A stretch of DNA of 64,000 nt from Torreya grandis (Eukaryota > Streptophyta > Pinopsida > Cupressales > Taxaceae): contig JARHVA010000021.1 of assembly GCA_037957365.1 (NCBI GenBank), forward strand, positions 6,102,501 through 6,166,500, given 5' to 3'. Position 1 is the stretch's first letter. Each line of letters starts with the position of its first letter. Position numbers and translations under genes: made by a program. Under the pieces are notes generated by a model. It had not been told where the DNA came from. It worked only from the letters and a program-made list of their open reading frames with translations, and did no database searches. Shown in pieces: positions 1 to 12,329 of the stretch.

Positions 1-2
1 AA

Positions 3-383
3 CTAGTGTTGAAAAGTCCTAATTTTTCAAAAGATTTCAATCTTTATTCTTTTGCTTCTAATCATACAATAGATGTTATTTTAACTCAGAAAGTAGATGT
101 ATGTGATCATCTTATTTCATTCATGAGCACTAATTTTAAGAATGTTGAGTTAAACTATTCTTTAATCGACAAGTAGGCATATGTTTTAGTCAAGGTAGTT
201 AAGAAATTTAGACACTATATTCTTAGGAATAAGGTGCATGCAATACTACCAGACCCTATCACTAAACTTATGCTTAGTCAGTGTGAACTAGGGGAGAGAA
301 GAGGTAAATGGATGTCCATACTCCAAGATTATGATTTGAAAATAAAAACTACCAAATTAGTAAGTTATCAAGGACTAATTTAA
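3..383 (+). pseudogene. RNase H end of Ty3 pol (element A)
   Basis: Reading from base 3 gives a protein of about 127 codons with one internal stop (TAG at 174-176) and a terminal TAA at 381. It starts in the RT/RNase H connection (SPNFSKDFNLYSFASNHT), passes the RNase H segment ending in FRHYILRNKVHAI, and ends with the hallmark GKWMSILQDYDLKIK and QGL before the tether to integrase. In Ty3 elements this domain degrades the RNA strand of the RNA-DNA hybrid. The N-terminal RT lies outside the window. Confidence 0.8.
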
Positions 384-524
384 TTAATTTTTAACACCAT
401 CCTAAATTGAGTGTCATGCAGGGGAACACTAACGTTTTCAACCCAATGATTGGTATGATGCCATTATTCATTTTATAGTCAATGGCTCTTGTCCTTAGGG
501 TTGAATTTATATTAAAGGAGAGAT

Positions 525-788
525 TTGAGGCTCAAGACAACACATTTCCTGATCAAATATGGATTACTATTCAAGAATAATTATGAAGGTATATACTTAA
601 GGTGTGTTTCGAAAGAAACAATTGAGATCTTGAGTACTTTCCATGAAAAGCTTAGAAGTGGACACCCCTCTGGAAAGAGAACAACTCACAAGATCTTAAG
701 GATAGGGTATTATTGGCCCAACATCTTCAGGGAGGCTCACATACATGTGAGAGAATGTCATCGATGTCAGATATTCAACACTAAATAA
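525..788 (+). pseudogene. Integrase H2C2 zinc-binding domain (element A)
   Basis: An 87-codon open stretch contains the His-His-Cys-Cys zinc finger of retroviral-type integrases: H in SGHPSGKRTTHK, the YYWPNIF core, and the pair CHRCQ. Spacing and the GYYWP motif are typical of Ty3/gypsy integrase N-termini. This domain helps the integrase multimer bind element ends. It follows the RNase H remnant by about 140 bp and precedes the core domain by about 60 bp, in the usual order. Confidence 0.85.
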
Positions 789-846
789 CTAAAAGTAGCC
801 ATACCATTGAGGCTTGTTATGATTGATAAACATTTTTCTCAATGGG

Positions 847-1228
847 GATTATAATTTATGGGGGTGATCAACCCAAATTATTTAGATGGACATAAATATA
901 TGATTACTATTGCTAATTATTGTACAAGATGGATAAAGGCAGTGGAAACTAAACAATGTAGAACTAAAGATGTGATCAAGTTCTTGGAAGAGAACATATG
1001 CACTAGATTTGAGACACCTTTATGTACATTGAAATGACTAAATGGGATTATGATAACAACATCATTCTTAAATTTTCATCAAATAATTACCCCCAAGGTA
1101 ATGGAGTCTCAAAATCAACAAATAAGAACTTGATGAAGGCCATTAAGAAGTCTGCTACTGACAACCCAAACACATGGCATAAGTTACTCAAGTATGCCCT
1201 TTGGGCAGATAGAACTAGAGTTAAGTAA
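847..1228 (+). pseudogene. Integrase catalytic core, damaged (element A)
   Basis: The core begins with INPNYLDGHKYMITIANYCTRW. The first catalytic Asp, expected in TDYFTRW-type motifs, reads Asn here (ANYCTRW). After FETPL the frame shifts and about 25 residues are missing compared with the E3 integrase, including the stretch that should hold the second Asp. The reading resumes at 1022 and includes NNYPQGNG then SKSTNKNL, where the third catalytic residue (Glu in intact relatives) is Lys. All three positions of the DDE triad are therefore lost; the enzyme is dead. Confidence 0.8.
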
Positions 1229-1395
1229 GATTTGAAAGCATCACAATTTATGCTAGTATATAGTTAAGAACCTATATTTCCCATTACTCTCAAGCTGCCA
1301 ACCTACAAATTCATGAAGGAGTACGTGGAAGAAGATTGAGAATTTGTAAATTCAAGGTTACTTGACATCATTCAAATGGAGGATGCAAGGGAAGA

Positions 1396-1620
1396 ATAAT
1401 TTTCCAACTTCAACATGCATCAAACCATAGTCAAGAGATGGTTTGATAAGCGTTCAAAGATTAAGGTGTTTAGATGAGGAGATCTGGTTCTTCTTCGAGA
1501 CAAAGCCTTATAACCAAAAGGAAAGCATGGGAAGTTCACTCCTTTGTGGATTGGTCCATATCAGATTGCTAAGACTTTGGGAGATAACACCTTCAAGCTC
1601 AAAGACTTGTATTGAGTAGA
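1396..1620 (+). pseudogene. Integrase C-terminal domain (element A)
   Basis: A reading with in-frame stops gives MHQTIVKRWFDKRSKIKVF, then GDLVLLRDKA, then GKHGKFTPLWIGPYQIAK and NTFKLKDLY. This is the small SH3-like C-terminal domain of Ty3 integrases (the GDLVL and W.GPY.I motifs), which binds DNA non-specifically. The matching part of E3 is at 36272-36478. It is pseudogenised by stop codons. Confidence 0.75.
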
Positions 1621-1690
1621 GTTTACATTGCCAAATAATGGGTAATACCTCAAACACTACTTCTCTATAATTCCACCTAAATTCTTCATG

Positions 1691-3039
1691 GAGTAATTTT
1701 TAAGACTATTTAGGATCAGTGTAGGTAGATTTAGAATAGTTTCTTTCCTATTCTTTCTTGTTCCTTGTTTGTAAATAGTGCATGTATATATTTGTTTGCT
1801 TGTTATTTATTTTGCTTTCTATTTTTTTGTTTGTTGTTTGTTTCTTTTCTCTACCTTGTTCCTTGCTTTCAATAAGTCTTTTTAAATAGTTTCCAGGCTC
1901 TAATGCATATAGTTGCTCAAAGGAACTTTACTAATCAGGAATGAAGGTATGACTCTTAACCATTGGTTGATCATGGATCTTGGAATTTAGAGCTTGATGT
2001 TGTGATTTAGAAAAATTGGTGAAGAATGGTACCTAGGTTAATTATTCCCTAAAATCTTAAACCTTGTTTTGATCTAAATCTGATTCTAATAAGGATTGCA
2101 CTTGTTGAGTGAAAGTTTGAATTATTGGGACAAAATCATGTTAACACATAAAGAACATTATTTTCTAAGATGAGGTTTATAACCAAGGATGATTACCTAA
2201 ATATCAAACATCTAATAAAATCCCAAGACCTGGCTAATTTTAGTTCCCAACCTTTGTTGGAAAGCTAAATTTACTTGAAAAAATACAAAAATAAGAGCCT
2301 TATTTAAAATTTGAAATCTTTTTGAGCAAAAGTGATTTGGTAACCTCCATCAGGGTTGTAGATGCCTGGATGGTAGTGGATTAAGGGCCATAGTGGATCC
2401 AAAGGTATTTCTATTGGGGCTATAGATGCCTAGTTGGTAGCAAAGCAATGCCCAATCCTTCTTTTTCATTAAGCATGATTCTTAATGAACATCTAAATAT
2501 GCTATAAGTCAATGTTAATGATTAAGATGATGAAATTTGAAAGTTTTTCTCTAAGTCCTAGGGTAATCAGTTAAGGAATTAAAGCACACACATAATATGA
2601 CTAGGTTTTGATGTTTGAGCCTAATTCTACATGTGTAAGACTTGTTCTAATCATGAATTGATCTTAATAATTATAATTGATCATATGGAATGATTATCAT
2701 AATTATTAGTTCAAACTAGAGTATTTGAGTCCTAACATTTTTCAATGTTCTCCTAGAAGTTGCCATTTGTTGAGGTCAACATACCCCATTTTTAAAAATG
2801 AGAACCCTTATTCAATTGTGCAAATTGTGTTAAATTGACATTCAAGCTAATCAAAATTGTATTATTGAATATCATGTTAGCTTCAACCTTCATTGACATG
2901 ACAACATATGATTTTCATTTGACTTGATCTAACATTGCTAATGTTTAACTTTTGTGTGTCCATGTGCAGGTTTAATAAAGTCCTATGTAAATAATCATTG
3001 TTTAGGATTTTGTATCTCAATGCTAATTTGACCCTTTAT
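1691..3039. other. Non-coding, pyrimidine-rich then AT-rich stretch
   Basis: No supported coding sequence. Positions 1740-1880 are strongly T/C-rich (runs of TTGTTTG), resembling the sequence after integrase in E3, so this is probably the 3' untranslated part of element A. A palindromic start TGTTGAGGTCAACA near 2768 could be an LTR edge, but no second copy was found. Confidence 0.4.
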
Positions 3040-3480
3040 TTTGACTAAACCTTGGTATTTTAATCAATTAATTTAATCTATGTTTAAATCATGTTAAAGC
3101 CTTAGTCTAATATGTTATAGCTTAGGTCTTTTTGAATTAGATTCAAATTTGCATGGGTCAAATTTATGAGGGAACATTATTATGTCTTAAACTTAGTTTC
3201 ATTTTTATCCTAAGGTTCTAATCATGTTTATTAACATGGCCAAAACCTTAGTCTAAAATTTTATGCTAGGTCCTTTATATCCCAAATACCCACCATGTCT
3301 ATTTTATTGTTCACATAGACTAATTAAACATGGGAACACTTTATTATTATTTTAAAACTTAGCCTAAAGTTTTATCCGAAAGTATTAGTTGTATTTAATA
3401 ATATAACTAAAACCTTAGGCTAGAAATTTATCCTAAGTTATTTATATCCCCAAGCCCTAACTTAGTCTATTTATATTGTT
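3040..3480. repeat. Degenerate tandem repeat, about 150-170 bp period
   Basis: Three imperfect units share the core ACCTTAG(T/G)CTA followed by a T-rich stretch and TTATATCCC. Cores lie at about 3100, 3246 and 3413, giving spacings of 146 and 167 bp. The units differ by many substitutions. They could be internal repeats of an old LTR. Confidence 0.5.
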
Positions 3481-4645
3481 TATAGGAATGAATCATCATG
3501 AGGATGCCACATGGTAAGATCTTAGATCTCAAGTAAAATATCTATGGTAGTGGGCACCTACTCAGGTCAAAATGTCAAAGAAATCATATCAAGCGTGAGA
3601 GTGATAAGTGTCACCATATTAGAGGTAGCTATAAGATCTTACAATGAGAAAAGAGTCAATAAGTTAATCATCCTAGAAAGAAATTTCAAAGTGACAAATG
3701 TAACAATTTTGGAAAAAAAGGGAAGTAGAGCAGCCAATCACATTCAACCTACCAGATCAGGATTAATGGAGCATGTTAAAGCATACAACAAAGATATGAT
3801 GACGTGGGTCAAAGTCAACATATCAAATAAGTCATAGGAGGAATGAGATGGTGACAAGTGTCATCATTAAAGAGATTGTTTATAAGATCAACGATACACA
3901 TGGGGTAGGTTTAACAACATACAAATCATAATCCATGGTGCACATTGATTCATGAAAAAAAGATACAATAGTGTGAGATGGAGCTGACTTTTCAAAGATC
4001 CCATAATGAATGTGGTAGTGATGTGTGTGACAACCATGATGAATGGAACATAGATCAATAAATGGCATTCAATCTCTTAGATCTAGATCTATGGTGAGCG
4101 ATGGGTCAATATTTCAATAGGCTCAGATTGAATGAGAAGATACCACATAACACAAAGGTGTTAAGCAATAGAGCATGTTTGCAATGAGCACAAAGAGCTT
4201 GAGGAGATACCATATGGTACATTCTTGGGAAGATTAAATGAAGATCAATAGCTTGTAATGATGTTAAGGTTGAGGATACTTCCAATAGATCAATGGTGTG
4301 AATGGATTGAGCCTCAAGATGGCATGTGAAGGTGACACATGTCCAAAAATGGCAAATGGTCACATTTTAGAAATTAATGAACAGTTTGACACAATGATGC
4401 CACTTAAGCAAGACAAGTTAGATTAAAAGTTTTGGTGGACTCATAGGCATGAGAGGCATAAATAAGAAATATAAGCAAAATCTAAGGCACAAAGCTCATA
4501 ATTCAAACTTAATTATTGTCATTGAAGCTCTACATAAACCTCTAAAAAATCCCTAAGCATATAGATTACCCTAATTTGTCTCAAAATTCACTGTAATTAA
4601 ACCTAGAAGAATTATATTATTGTCTGTAGTTGCATAATTTAATCA
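3481..4645. other. Non-coding stretch with scattered GTGACAAGTGTC-like motifs
   Basis: Only short open frames of 60-97 codons occur and none resembles a known family. The motif GTGA(C/T)AAGTGTCA followed by an AT-rich segment and TATAAGATC appears near 3600 and again near 3850, with weaker copies near 3692 and 4330. This suggests an old internally duplicated repeat such as an LTR. Confidence 0.35.
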
Positions 4646-7600
4646 ATGGTAACCCACAAGCACATTTCAAAGGAAGATGTGGAGATGTACTTAACAATAG
4701 ATGCTAAAGGTCTTATTTTCAAAGACACCAAGTTTGTTACTACTACCTTAAACATAGGAGATAATAATTGGCCAAAATTATTCTGAAGGATTGAGAACCA
4801 ACTACCTATTACCTGAGAAGAATATATTGGTAAAGAGGTTATACAATGACATTGTTACAATCTAGATGATTGGTCTGCATCATGCATCTCTAAATCCTGA
4901 GGTACTCCACTACATTTCCATTCTTGCTCCCATTTTTAAATATGATATGATAGATAAAGACATGTTAATAAATGAGCATAATCAAAGGAAAGTGGCATAC
5001 ATTTTTTCTATTGCATTTGAATCCTATTATAATCTACCCAAACCCTTATTTGACCTAGCCTCTATCAAATCTTGGGCTAAAGAACAAAATTTGTTGGACA
5101 CCTTTGCCATATTATTAGATTTTGGAAACTAAGTCTTTTCAGACCTTAAAAATAACATTCATATCAACCAATTTAGACCTAAAATTAAGATGATAATGAT
5201 AATGTTGAAAAATTTATGTGGGGATGAAACTACAACTTATGCAAATCCAATATGGGTGCATATAGTTTATTTCATGGTTAAAAAATGATAGTCCCCCGAC
5301 TAAGTGAGATAATTAGCATCTCTTTGAGTAGAAAAGTATATGCAATTAGGCATAAAAATAAAAATGATATTTTCATGATGTCTTACCTCCTAGATGCCAT
5401 ATGTGCAACAATAAAGATTCCAAATCAAAGGGAATGGTCCCCAAATGGAACACATATAGTTTCCCAATATTACTCTAAGTTGCACATCTACAAATATAGG
5501 GATCACATTCAAATTATTTGTGATTGTGTCTATCTAACCTTGACTAAGGCTATAACTAGCATCGCAATGATGAGAGTTCACCCTATGATAAGGAAATCTA
5601 TAGAGGCTATGGGGGATATATGGTTATATCCATAATGTATAGTCATCAGGATTGAAGGGACTCAAAATTCTCCCCTTAAGCTACATGTCCATGTCCCAAA
5701 CAAATTAGCTGAGCAAGAAGTGGTATACCAACTATTCCATGGCATTAATGGTCTATGTAAGACAAAAGGGAAGGGACTCCTTCATAACATCCCTATGACT
5801 ATTGGAAAGATGAACTTTAGGCAGTGGGATAATATTGAGGCAACATCAAAACATAGATCATCTTTAAATCTATAGATTGATGAACTTAGGTAGTAGGACC
5901 CCTATGAAAAAGTCAAAGAGCATTAAAAAATCAAAGGGATCCTAAATGTGACCTATTATCATGAGCTAGGGTCATTTGAGCCTATATACACCAAGGCTTC
6001 ATCTTACTTTAAAGTCACCATAAGAATGAAATAACATAACCTGAGGCCTAAATCAAGACTAGAAAGAAATCAAAAGGTGGATGACAAATGGAAATTAGGA
6101 CCTATACAATATCATTTGGTCAGTGGTGAACCCTCTAGACCCCCAACAATTAGTATACAAGAAGAGACTCAAGTAGAGTATAGGCTTGAGGAAAAATGGC
6201 TAGATGAAATAACTTCTATCTCATTAGCTCATGAACTTCCCAAAATAGCATAATAATAAACACATCAAGAATAAGTTCACATGATAGCCATAGATCTTCA
6301 AGATTCTATTGAGGATGTGTTGAAAATGTTGTCCAAGGATTTTGAATTAGATTTAGAGGAAGAAGCTAAGGCTAAGGAATTTGAGAAAGAGAAGGGGAAT
6401 GAAGTAACATTATAATTGGTGGTTGTTACTCCTCCAAAGAGAAAATTTGAGACCTCCATTGTCTCAAAAGCTAAAATTCCCAAGGTGACTATCACTTCTA
6501 CTTTGAGTGAAGTCAATCTATTTAGTGAGGATAACTTGTTGTATGGACCAACGATTATAAAATGGTTCTTGTATGAGCCTCTATTGCAAAAAGTGCCTAC
6601 TTTGCATCATCTTTGGGCTATGATGAAAGCCATTAACATTCCTATGCATCAAAAACTTAAGCCATAGATAAATGATTTGAAAGAAGAGGAGGATAGAATA
6701 TTAGCTACAGTAGGTGATTTAACAACTTCATCACAAATGGAATTCCTAGCTCAACAAGTAACTCAATCTTAGTTGGAGTCAAATTTGATCTATAAATTGT
6801 AGCTTGAAAAGAGTGATAAACAAGAAGGTCATGCTAGGAGGTGAATAAATGACATGTCAAAGGGTGGATCCATAGATAAATTTAACTCAAAATTAAGGAT
6901 AGAGGCCTGGTGAAAACCCTATCTTTGAGGAAGATGTTCTTGATTTAGCCCAAGCATAAATAGAGCAATTACAAGTAGCCATCAAGGTCCTAAAGAAACG
7001 AAAGAATAACCTGGAGGAGAAATCTATCTTATTAGTTCTAGGAGAGATGGTCAAGAAATTTGAGACTTCCATGAATGGTCTATTCAGCTCTTTGAAGGCA
7101 ACAAAGTCCAAATAAAACTTGGTGAACAAACATGGTGCTTTGGATGTAAGCCAAGTTGTCCATTGGTAGGCTTTAAGCCACAAGGTGAAAGATTTTATTA
7201 ATATATTATTAGAAGATCAAATTCCTAGTTTTAAGATAATTGGCATAGCCCATTTGAATATGGCCATGGCAATATTAATAGACAAGATCAAGGATTAAGC
7301 AAATGGTCCTAAGAAACAAGAGATATTTCTAATGATCTTAAACAACTAGAAGATAGGATATTGGATGTATTGGGGAGCTTAATCATGGACCCTAATTCAC
7401 TCAACCCCCTTAGTCTAATCATTGATGATGAGTTCAAACTTAAAGCTACTCAATTTATGTAGGAGGTAAAGAACCAAAGCCAAGGTAAGTTAGGGGAAGA
7501 TAATAAAAGGATCCTAGATATGACTATATCAGTAAACAAAAAGATAGGAGAGGCTAGGAGCATCAAAGAGGCTTTTACTAGGGTAGAAAAAGACATCAAT

Positions 7601-7735
7601 AACCTCACAAATCAAGAAAGGGAACTCTTCATGGAACCCATTGTCAACTTGAAGCTGATTGATGATCAACACTTTAGAATAAAGATCTTGCAATAGAGAC
7701 AAAAGACTACTACAACAAAGGAGTCCCAAAGTCAT
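4646..7735 (+). pseudogene. Decayed coding region of unknown identity
   Basis: Plus-strand frames can be chained over about 3 kb with stops and at least two frameshifts. The region starts with ATG at 4646 (MVTHKHISKEDVEMYL). The longest pieces are 4866-5132 (88 codons) and 5285-5635 (116 codons). The second half (about 6290-7700) is rich in Glu and Lys, likely helical or coiled coil, with LEEEAKAKEFEKEKG and PPKRKF. I do not recognise any family; no RT, integrase or protease motif is visible. It could be the gag-like or extra reading frame of an old retroelement, given the promoter-like sequence that follows. Confidence 0.45.
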
Positions 7736-7739
7736 ATTT

Positions 7740-8580
7740 GCTAACTTGGAATATTATTTTTGTATAGAAACATGTATAATATTTTTAAAATAGAACATTC
7801 TTTTGTAAAATCATGTGCAATGTTGTAAAGTGCATTGCTTATTGGTCAGCCTATTTAGGAGATGCCATAGTTCTAGAAGGTTGTATAAGGATAATTATCC
7901 TTAACACTTGTACAACTATCATTAGACATAATTAACTGACATACCTCCTTAGTTTTCTATATAAGGAGGTATTGTGATTTGTAAAAGAGGAGGGAGTGTT
8001 GAGAAAGAAAACTTTGTGCAAATTTAGAGTAATTAATGCAAGCCAATAATTCTAAAAGGATTGTCTCATTTTGTTTGTATGATTGCTATTATGGCTGATC
8101 TCTCACTTGTATAGTTCTAGATGCTATATTTATTGAAGGATCTTTGATTCATTTCATTTTCTTTGCTTGCTTGTAGATGTGCTTATGTTATTTACTTATA
8201 GGAGTAAATATTTAAAGTGAATATGGTTCTTATTTGCATTATTTATACACTCCTTAGATGTTTGTCTAATATGTGTTAGGATTTGAGCTTAAACTATCTC
8301 ATGTCATACATTGGTTTTAAGTGCATGTTTAAATAAAATTTGAACTTTGTCATAATGTCTGGATTAAAGATCAACAACATATTTCTTCTCTACCTTACCA
8401 TTCTTTTTATTATTTTTTTGATCAACTCACTTTAGTTTAGTTTTCATTATAAATATCCATCTTAACTTCGACTTTAGACTTAGGTTTTGAGCATAAATCA
8501 CTTCAATTAGTCTATATTACTCTCATTTTCATAAATCAAGCTATTAGGTCATGGTTTCTCCCAACAACCAAACATTTACA
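7740..8580. other. Possible LTR-like or 3' flanking sequence
   Basis: No coding potential. It contains a TATA-like site with a hairpin and a T-rich downstream part. The composition resembles LTR U3-R sequence, but neither terminal TG/CA ends nor a direct-repeat partner could be assigned. Confidence 0.3.
7941..7972. promoter_or_regulatory. TATA box inside a perfect 11-bp inverted repeat
   Basis: ATACCTCCTTA at 7941-7951 and TAAGGAGGTAT at 7962-7972 are exact reverse complements, separated by the 10-base spacer GTTTTCTATA. The TATA-like sequence CTATATAAG lies at 7958-7966, across the spacer and right arm. The surroundings (7740-8580) look like an LTR promoter region, but no second copy was found to prove it. 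Confidence 0.5.
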
Positions 8581-8749
8581 TTATAAATTTTATGAAATAG
8601 TTGATTTGCTTTGCCACTATTCCACCAATGATATCAAGAATATCATAAAATGAAACTCATGCAATGGATTCTTTGAATTCAGAAATGAGAAGTGTTTCTT
8701 AAACACTCTGAACCACCTATGATACACTTTTAGGCATCAAAAAATCATC

Positions 8750-8775
<26 letters not shown>
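8750..8775. repeat. (TA)n microsatellite
   Basis: About 13 uninterrupted TA units. Confidence 0.9.
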
Positions 8776-8783
<8 letters not shown>

Positions 8784-11700
8784 CCCTTTCAGAATAAACT
8801 ATGTTACCATGTCATTATATATAACATAACTCTTAATTATGCATATTACTGCTAAACATAATTATCCCTCAATAATATCACCATTAGTATCCTTCTCGAT
8901 TGAATTTGAGTATTAAATTGACCTTTTTAATAAATGTAATGGGTTTTATCTGTGAATGTATGTAGATAAGAACCATTGTTATATTAGATACATATAGATA
9001 AGTATTCATATTGTGGCTATACAATGATATCATGATAAAAGTGAATACTCCACTAATTAGGATTCACATTATATGGATGAAGCCAGATAATGGATCTAGT
9101 TTATATAGTTAATCTACCTATTATGTTATATAGAGAGTAGCTATCACAATATTTAAATGTTATATATTAAATAAATCATGGGTCTATATGTACCATAGGG
9201 ATGTTACTAGACATTACATTTAGTTAACAATTTTAAGATAATTGGATTTGTAAATATAATTCAACTAAATTGATAGAGGCGTTTCTATATCTATTATGAA
9301 CAATAATAAATAATAAGTTTTTGAAGGATAGGAAAACTATAACTACATGAATACAGACTGCTTGAATGGTAAGTAGTTTTTTAAATGAAATATTATGTCA
9401 ACATTTATTTATAATTACTTATTAAGATTGACTATTGAAATTAAGAAGAATGTACATGAGAATGTTGGACTATGATAGTTTGTCATAGAATGTACTTTTT
9501 TGTATCTCCTTACAAAAATTAGAAGTATGCTGTCTAATGTGTAAAGTACCTAGATAGTATGAACTATACTTGTATTGCTTATTACTACTTATGTGAAAAA
9601 TAATATAGTGGTGATTCATTCATATGTTTGATGGTCTAAATGTATGATTTTTTATTATTCTTGTGCTTAACATGTTTTATGATTGCTAGTAGGATGTATC
9701 CTGTATGAATCTATTAGTTATACTTATGTTAACCAAATCTCGCATTCTTGGTACTAAGTAATTAGTGAGATGGACTTCACCAGCTTACTAGCATCATCAA
9801 TGCCAAATAAAGGTAATCCAATCAAGTGGTGTTTTTTAAATTGACCGATCCTAGAGATCAATAACTATTGAAAACTTTGACCAAAGTAATGTTAGTTATA
9901 TATTGTAATTTCATGTGTATGATTTACATGTTTGTGTGATATCATATTACAATGGATTTCTTTATGGTACACTACATGTTCTTAGAAATCATACGACACA
10001 TGTGTACTAGCTTGTCTCTCTAGATTCTTGCACCATCACTATCTACTCATTCATGAAGGGAGGGCCATTCATTCATGGGTGATTATGAGGGGGATCGATG
10101 GTCTATGATTGGTGTGGAAAAATGCTCATATGATGCTTTCCCTCCCCATAAAGTAATTCTTTGGAGATGACACTTGAGATTGCCATAGATAGTAGAGTTT
10201 GGGGAAATCATGATCCATGGAGCCATGTATCTTGTATATTATATTATTATTGAAATACTATCCCTGATGAGATGTAATTATTAACTTATTGTACATTGAT
10301 AAAAATGGATGTATAGTTATACCAGTCATGGTTGGATATCTATAATTATTTTTTATATTCAAATATGATGTGTTTCTTATGATGATAACAATTAGTGATG
10401 AATGATGTCGCATACTTATTTTACAGTTATCATCATTAAAGTATTTTATTTAGATCACTACTTAGATTCTCATGGTGTAATCTAATGAAAGAATATGTTG
10501 TTTAATTTTTTAAAAAAAATAATGTATTTATAAGTAGATCCCAGTGGGGATGTTATAATAATTGGCACAAGAGAGTCATCTGACACTTTCTTGCCCAATG
10601 CTAGTCCAACAAGGCCTGAAATGTTACAACACAATGAAGGAAGCCTTCAACCTTTTTACCTATGTTCAACTTGAGACTATGAAGTTAGCTTTGTAAATGA
10701 AGGATTGTATTCTAATTTTTGGATTCATAGATGGTGCTGAGTCTATCTCAAGTGTCTTTAGTTGTAGTAACATCTTAGCTATGAGTTTGGAGCTCATCTA
10801 ATACTCCAAACATAATAATTAATTTTTCCTTTTGGTTTTATTTGACAAAATTTTGATGTTGGTCAACATCCAAGGCATGTTGGGAGTATGTGCCATGAAC
10901 AACTAGCAAAAGATATTCAAATTCTAGGTGATTTTTCATCTTGGTTTTCCATGTAGATTAGTTATCACCATGAAGAAGTTGAGTATCTGGAAACACAAAT
11001 CATGGTCCATTTTTAGTCATTTTTAACACCTCCTATGTGGGATATAACTTGGTTATTTATCACTCAAAAATGTTTCCCTTTATATATATTGTAAGTCCTA
11101 TCTACCAAACTAATCAATATGCACACATTTCTATATACCCATCGGTATGTAGAATAAGCTCATCCTTTCTATATACCTAACATTATGTGAAAGAGATGTT
11201 AATTCACGTGAGAGTAGAGTGGTACATGGTGCATAGACATTATGTGAAAATGATTCATATTATTGATAAAACATGCTTACAGGTAACTCCTTGTATGTGG
11301 GAATAACTTCCCTATATACTTATGATTTTCAATTGTTAGAATTTACATTGAACAATAGTGGCGATTGGGTAATAGAGGGAATGACAAATATTTTTTTTAA
11401 CCTTATTTCTTCTCAACAATTTACAGGGATGATGACATAGACATCATTGTTACAACTATGTTAGGCTGTATATACAATATTTCAATGTGATGATATTACT
11501 CATAAACATGAACCAAAGAGACATCATTAATACCAAATGTTGTAATATGAGATTTTGAAATCTCTACTTTAGCTTGCTTTTATGCATAGAAAATAAAAAT
11601 ATAATTAAAATTAAATTTCATGAAGAGATAAAGCAAAAAAATTAGGTAATGATCTATTATACAATATTACTTAATGTGGAAAAATTTTAAGTCCTAATTT

Positions 11701-11879
11701 TTGCTAGTTTGTGAGATATGCAATTAATACAATTTTCTAAGAATTGTAGTCATATGACAAAAAAATTGAGTTTGAGGAGGTATTTTGAAAAAAAAACATT
11801 TTTTTGTGTAATTTACTACCATTAATTAAATAATATGGCCAAGTCTTAGCATTTAATTCCTCCTGGTTTGCTCTATGTA
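8776..11879. other. AT-rich stretch without recognisable genes
   Basis: All six frames are closed at short intervals. I see no domain motif, LTR pair or RNA gene. It is probably highly decayed repeat DNA. Confidence 0.5.
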
Positions 11880-11910
11880 GAATTAACTATGATTTTATGG
11901 GCAAGGTTAA
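11880..11910. repeat. 31-bp flanking duplication, left copy
   Basis: GAATTAACTATGATTTTATG and the following GGCAAGGTTAA match positions 14342-14372 at 27 of 31 bases. All four differences are transitions. It lies directly outside the left LTR of element F. Confidence 0.7.
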
Positions 11911-11911
11911 G

Positions 11912-12126
11912 TGATAAGAACCTCACAACTCAAGAATAGAATATATGAATTTATTAGATTAGAAACACCATACAATATTCATTTAGGGGAAGGAATCAAT
12001 CCACTATCATGGGCCTCTTCAAGGGGGATACATCATTATTAGATCATACAATTTAATTACAATATATTTTATTGATGTCTTTACACTAACCTATGCACCC
12101 CTTTATATATTAATTCTAATATAGCC
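11912..12126 (-). repeat. Element F 3' LTR
   Basis: It begins on the plus strand with TGATAAGAACCTCAC (minus-strand end ...TTATCA) and shares TCCACTATCA, GGGGGATAC and CAATATATTTT with the partner repeat. The right boundary is approximate. Confidence 0.65.
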
Positions 12127-12329
12127 AACTATTATTTTTTGTGCATGTGGGATTATTCAAAATAGCTCAAGGGATGACTTACAAGGCATATGCATCCATA
12201 GATTTTATTAATAACATAAGTTACTAACTAATGGGATGTGTGCCACATTTTGGTATTTCCAACCACTAATATGCATTATAATATCCTCTCCCTAGGTATA
12301 TTACATTTCATCCCCCTTAGCATGTTTCA

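Larger units (their letters stand above)
1..1690 (+). mobile_element. Element A: 3' part of a decayed Ty3/gypsy pol
   Basis: Successive plus-strand frames give, in order, the end of a reverse-transcriptase RNase H, an integrase zinc finger, an integrase core and an integrase C-terminal domain. This is the fixed order of Ty3/gypsy pol. The left part of the element lies outside the window. Frames are broken by stops and indels, so it is inactive. The integrase motif PQGN followed by STNKNL closely matches that of E3 (36485-37072), so the two belong to the same or sister lineages. No matching LTR pair was found for it inside the window. Confidence 0.85.

Noticed and set aside
2768..4640. Possible LTR of element A starting TGTTGAGG
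   Set aside because: No direct-repeat partner, primer site or target duplication could be found.
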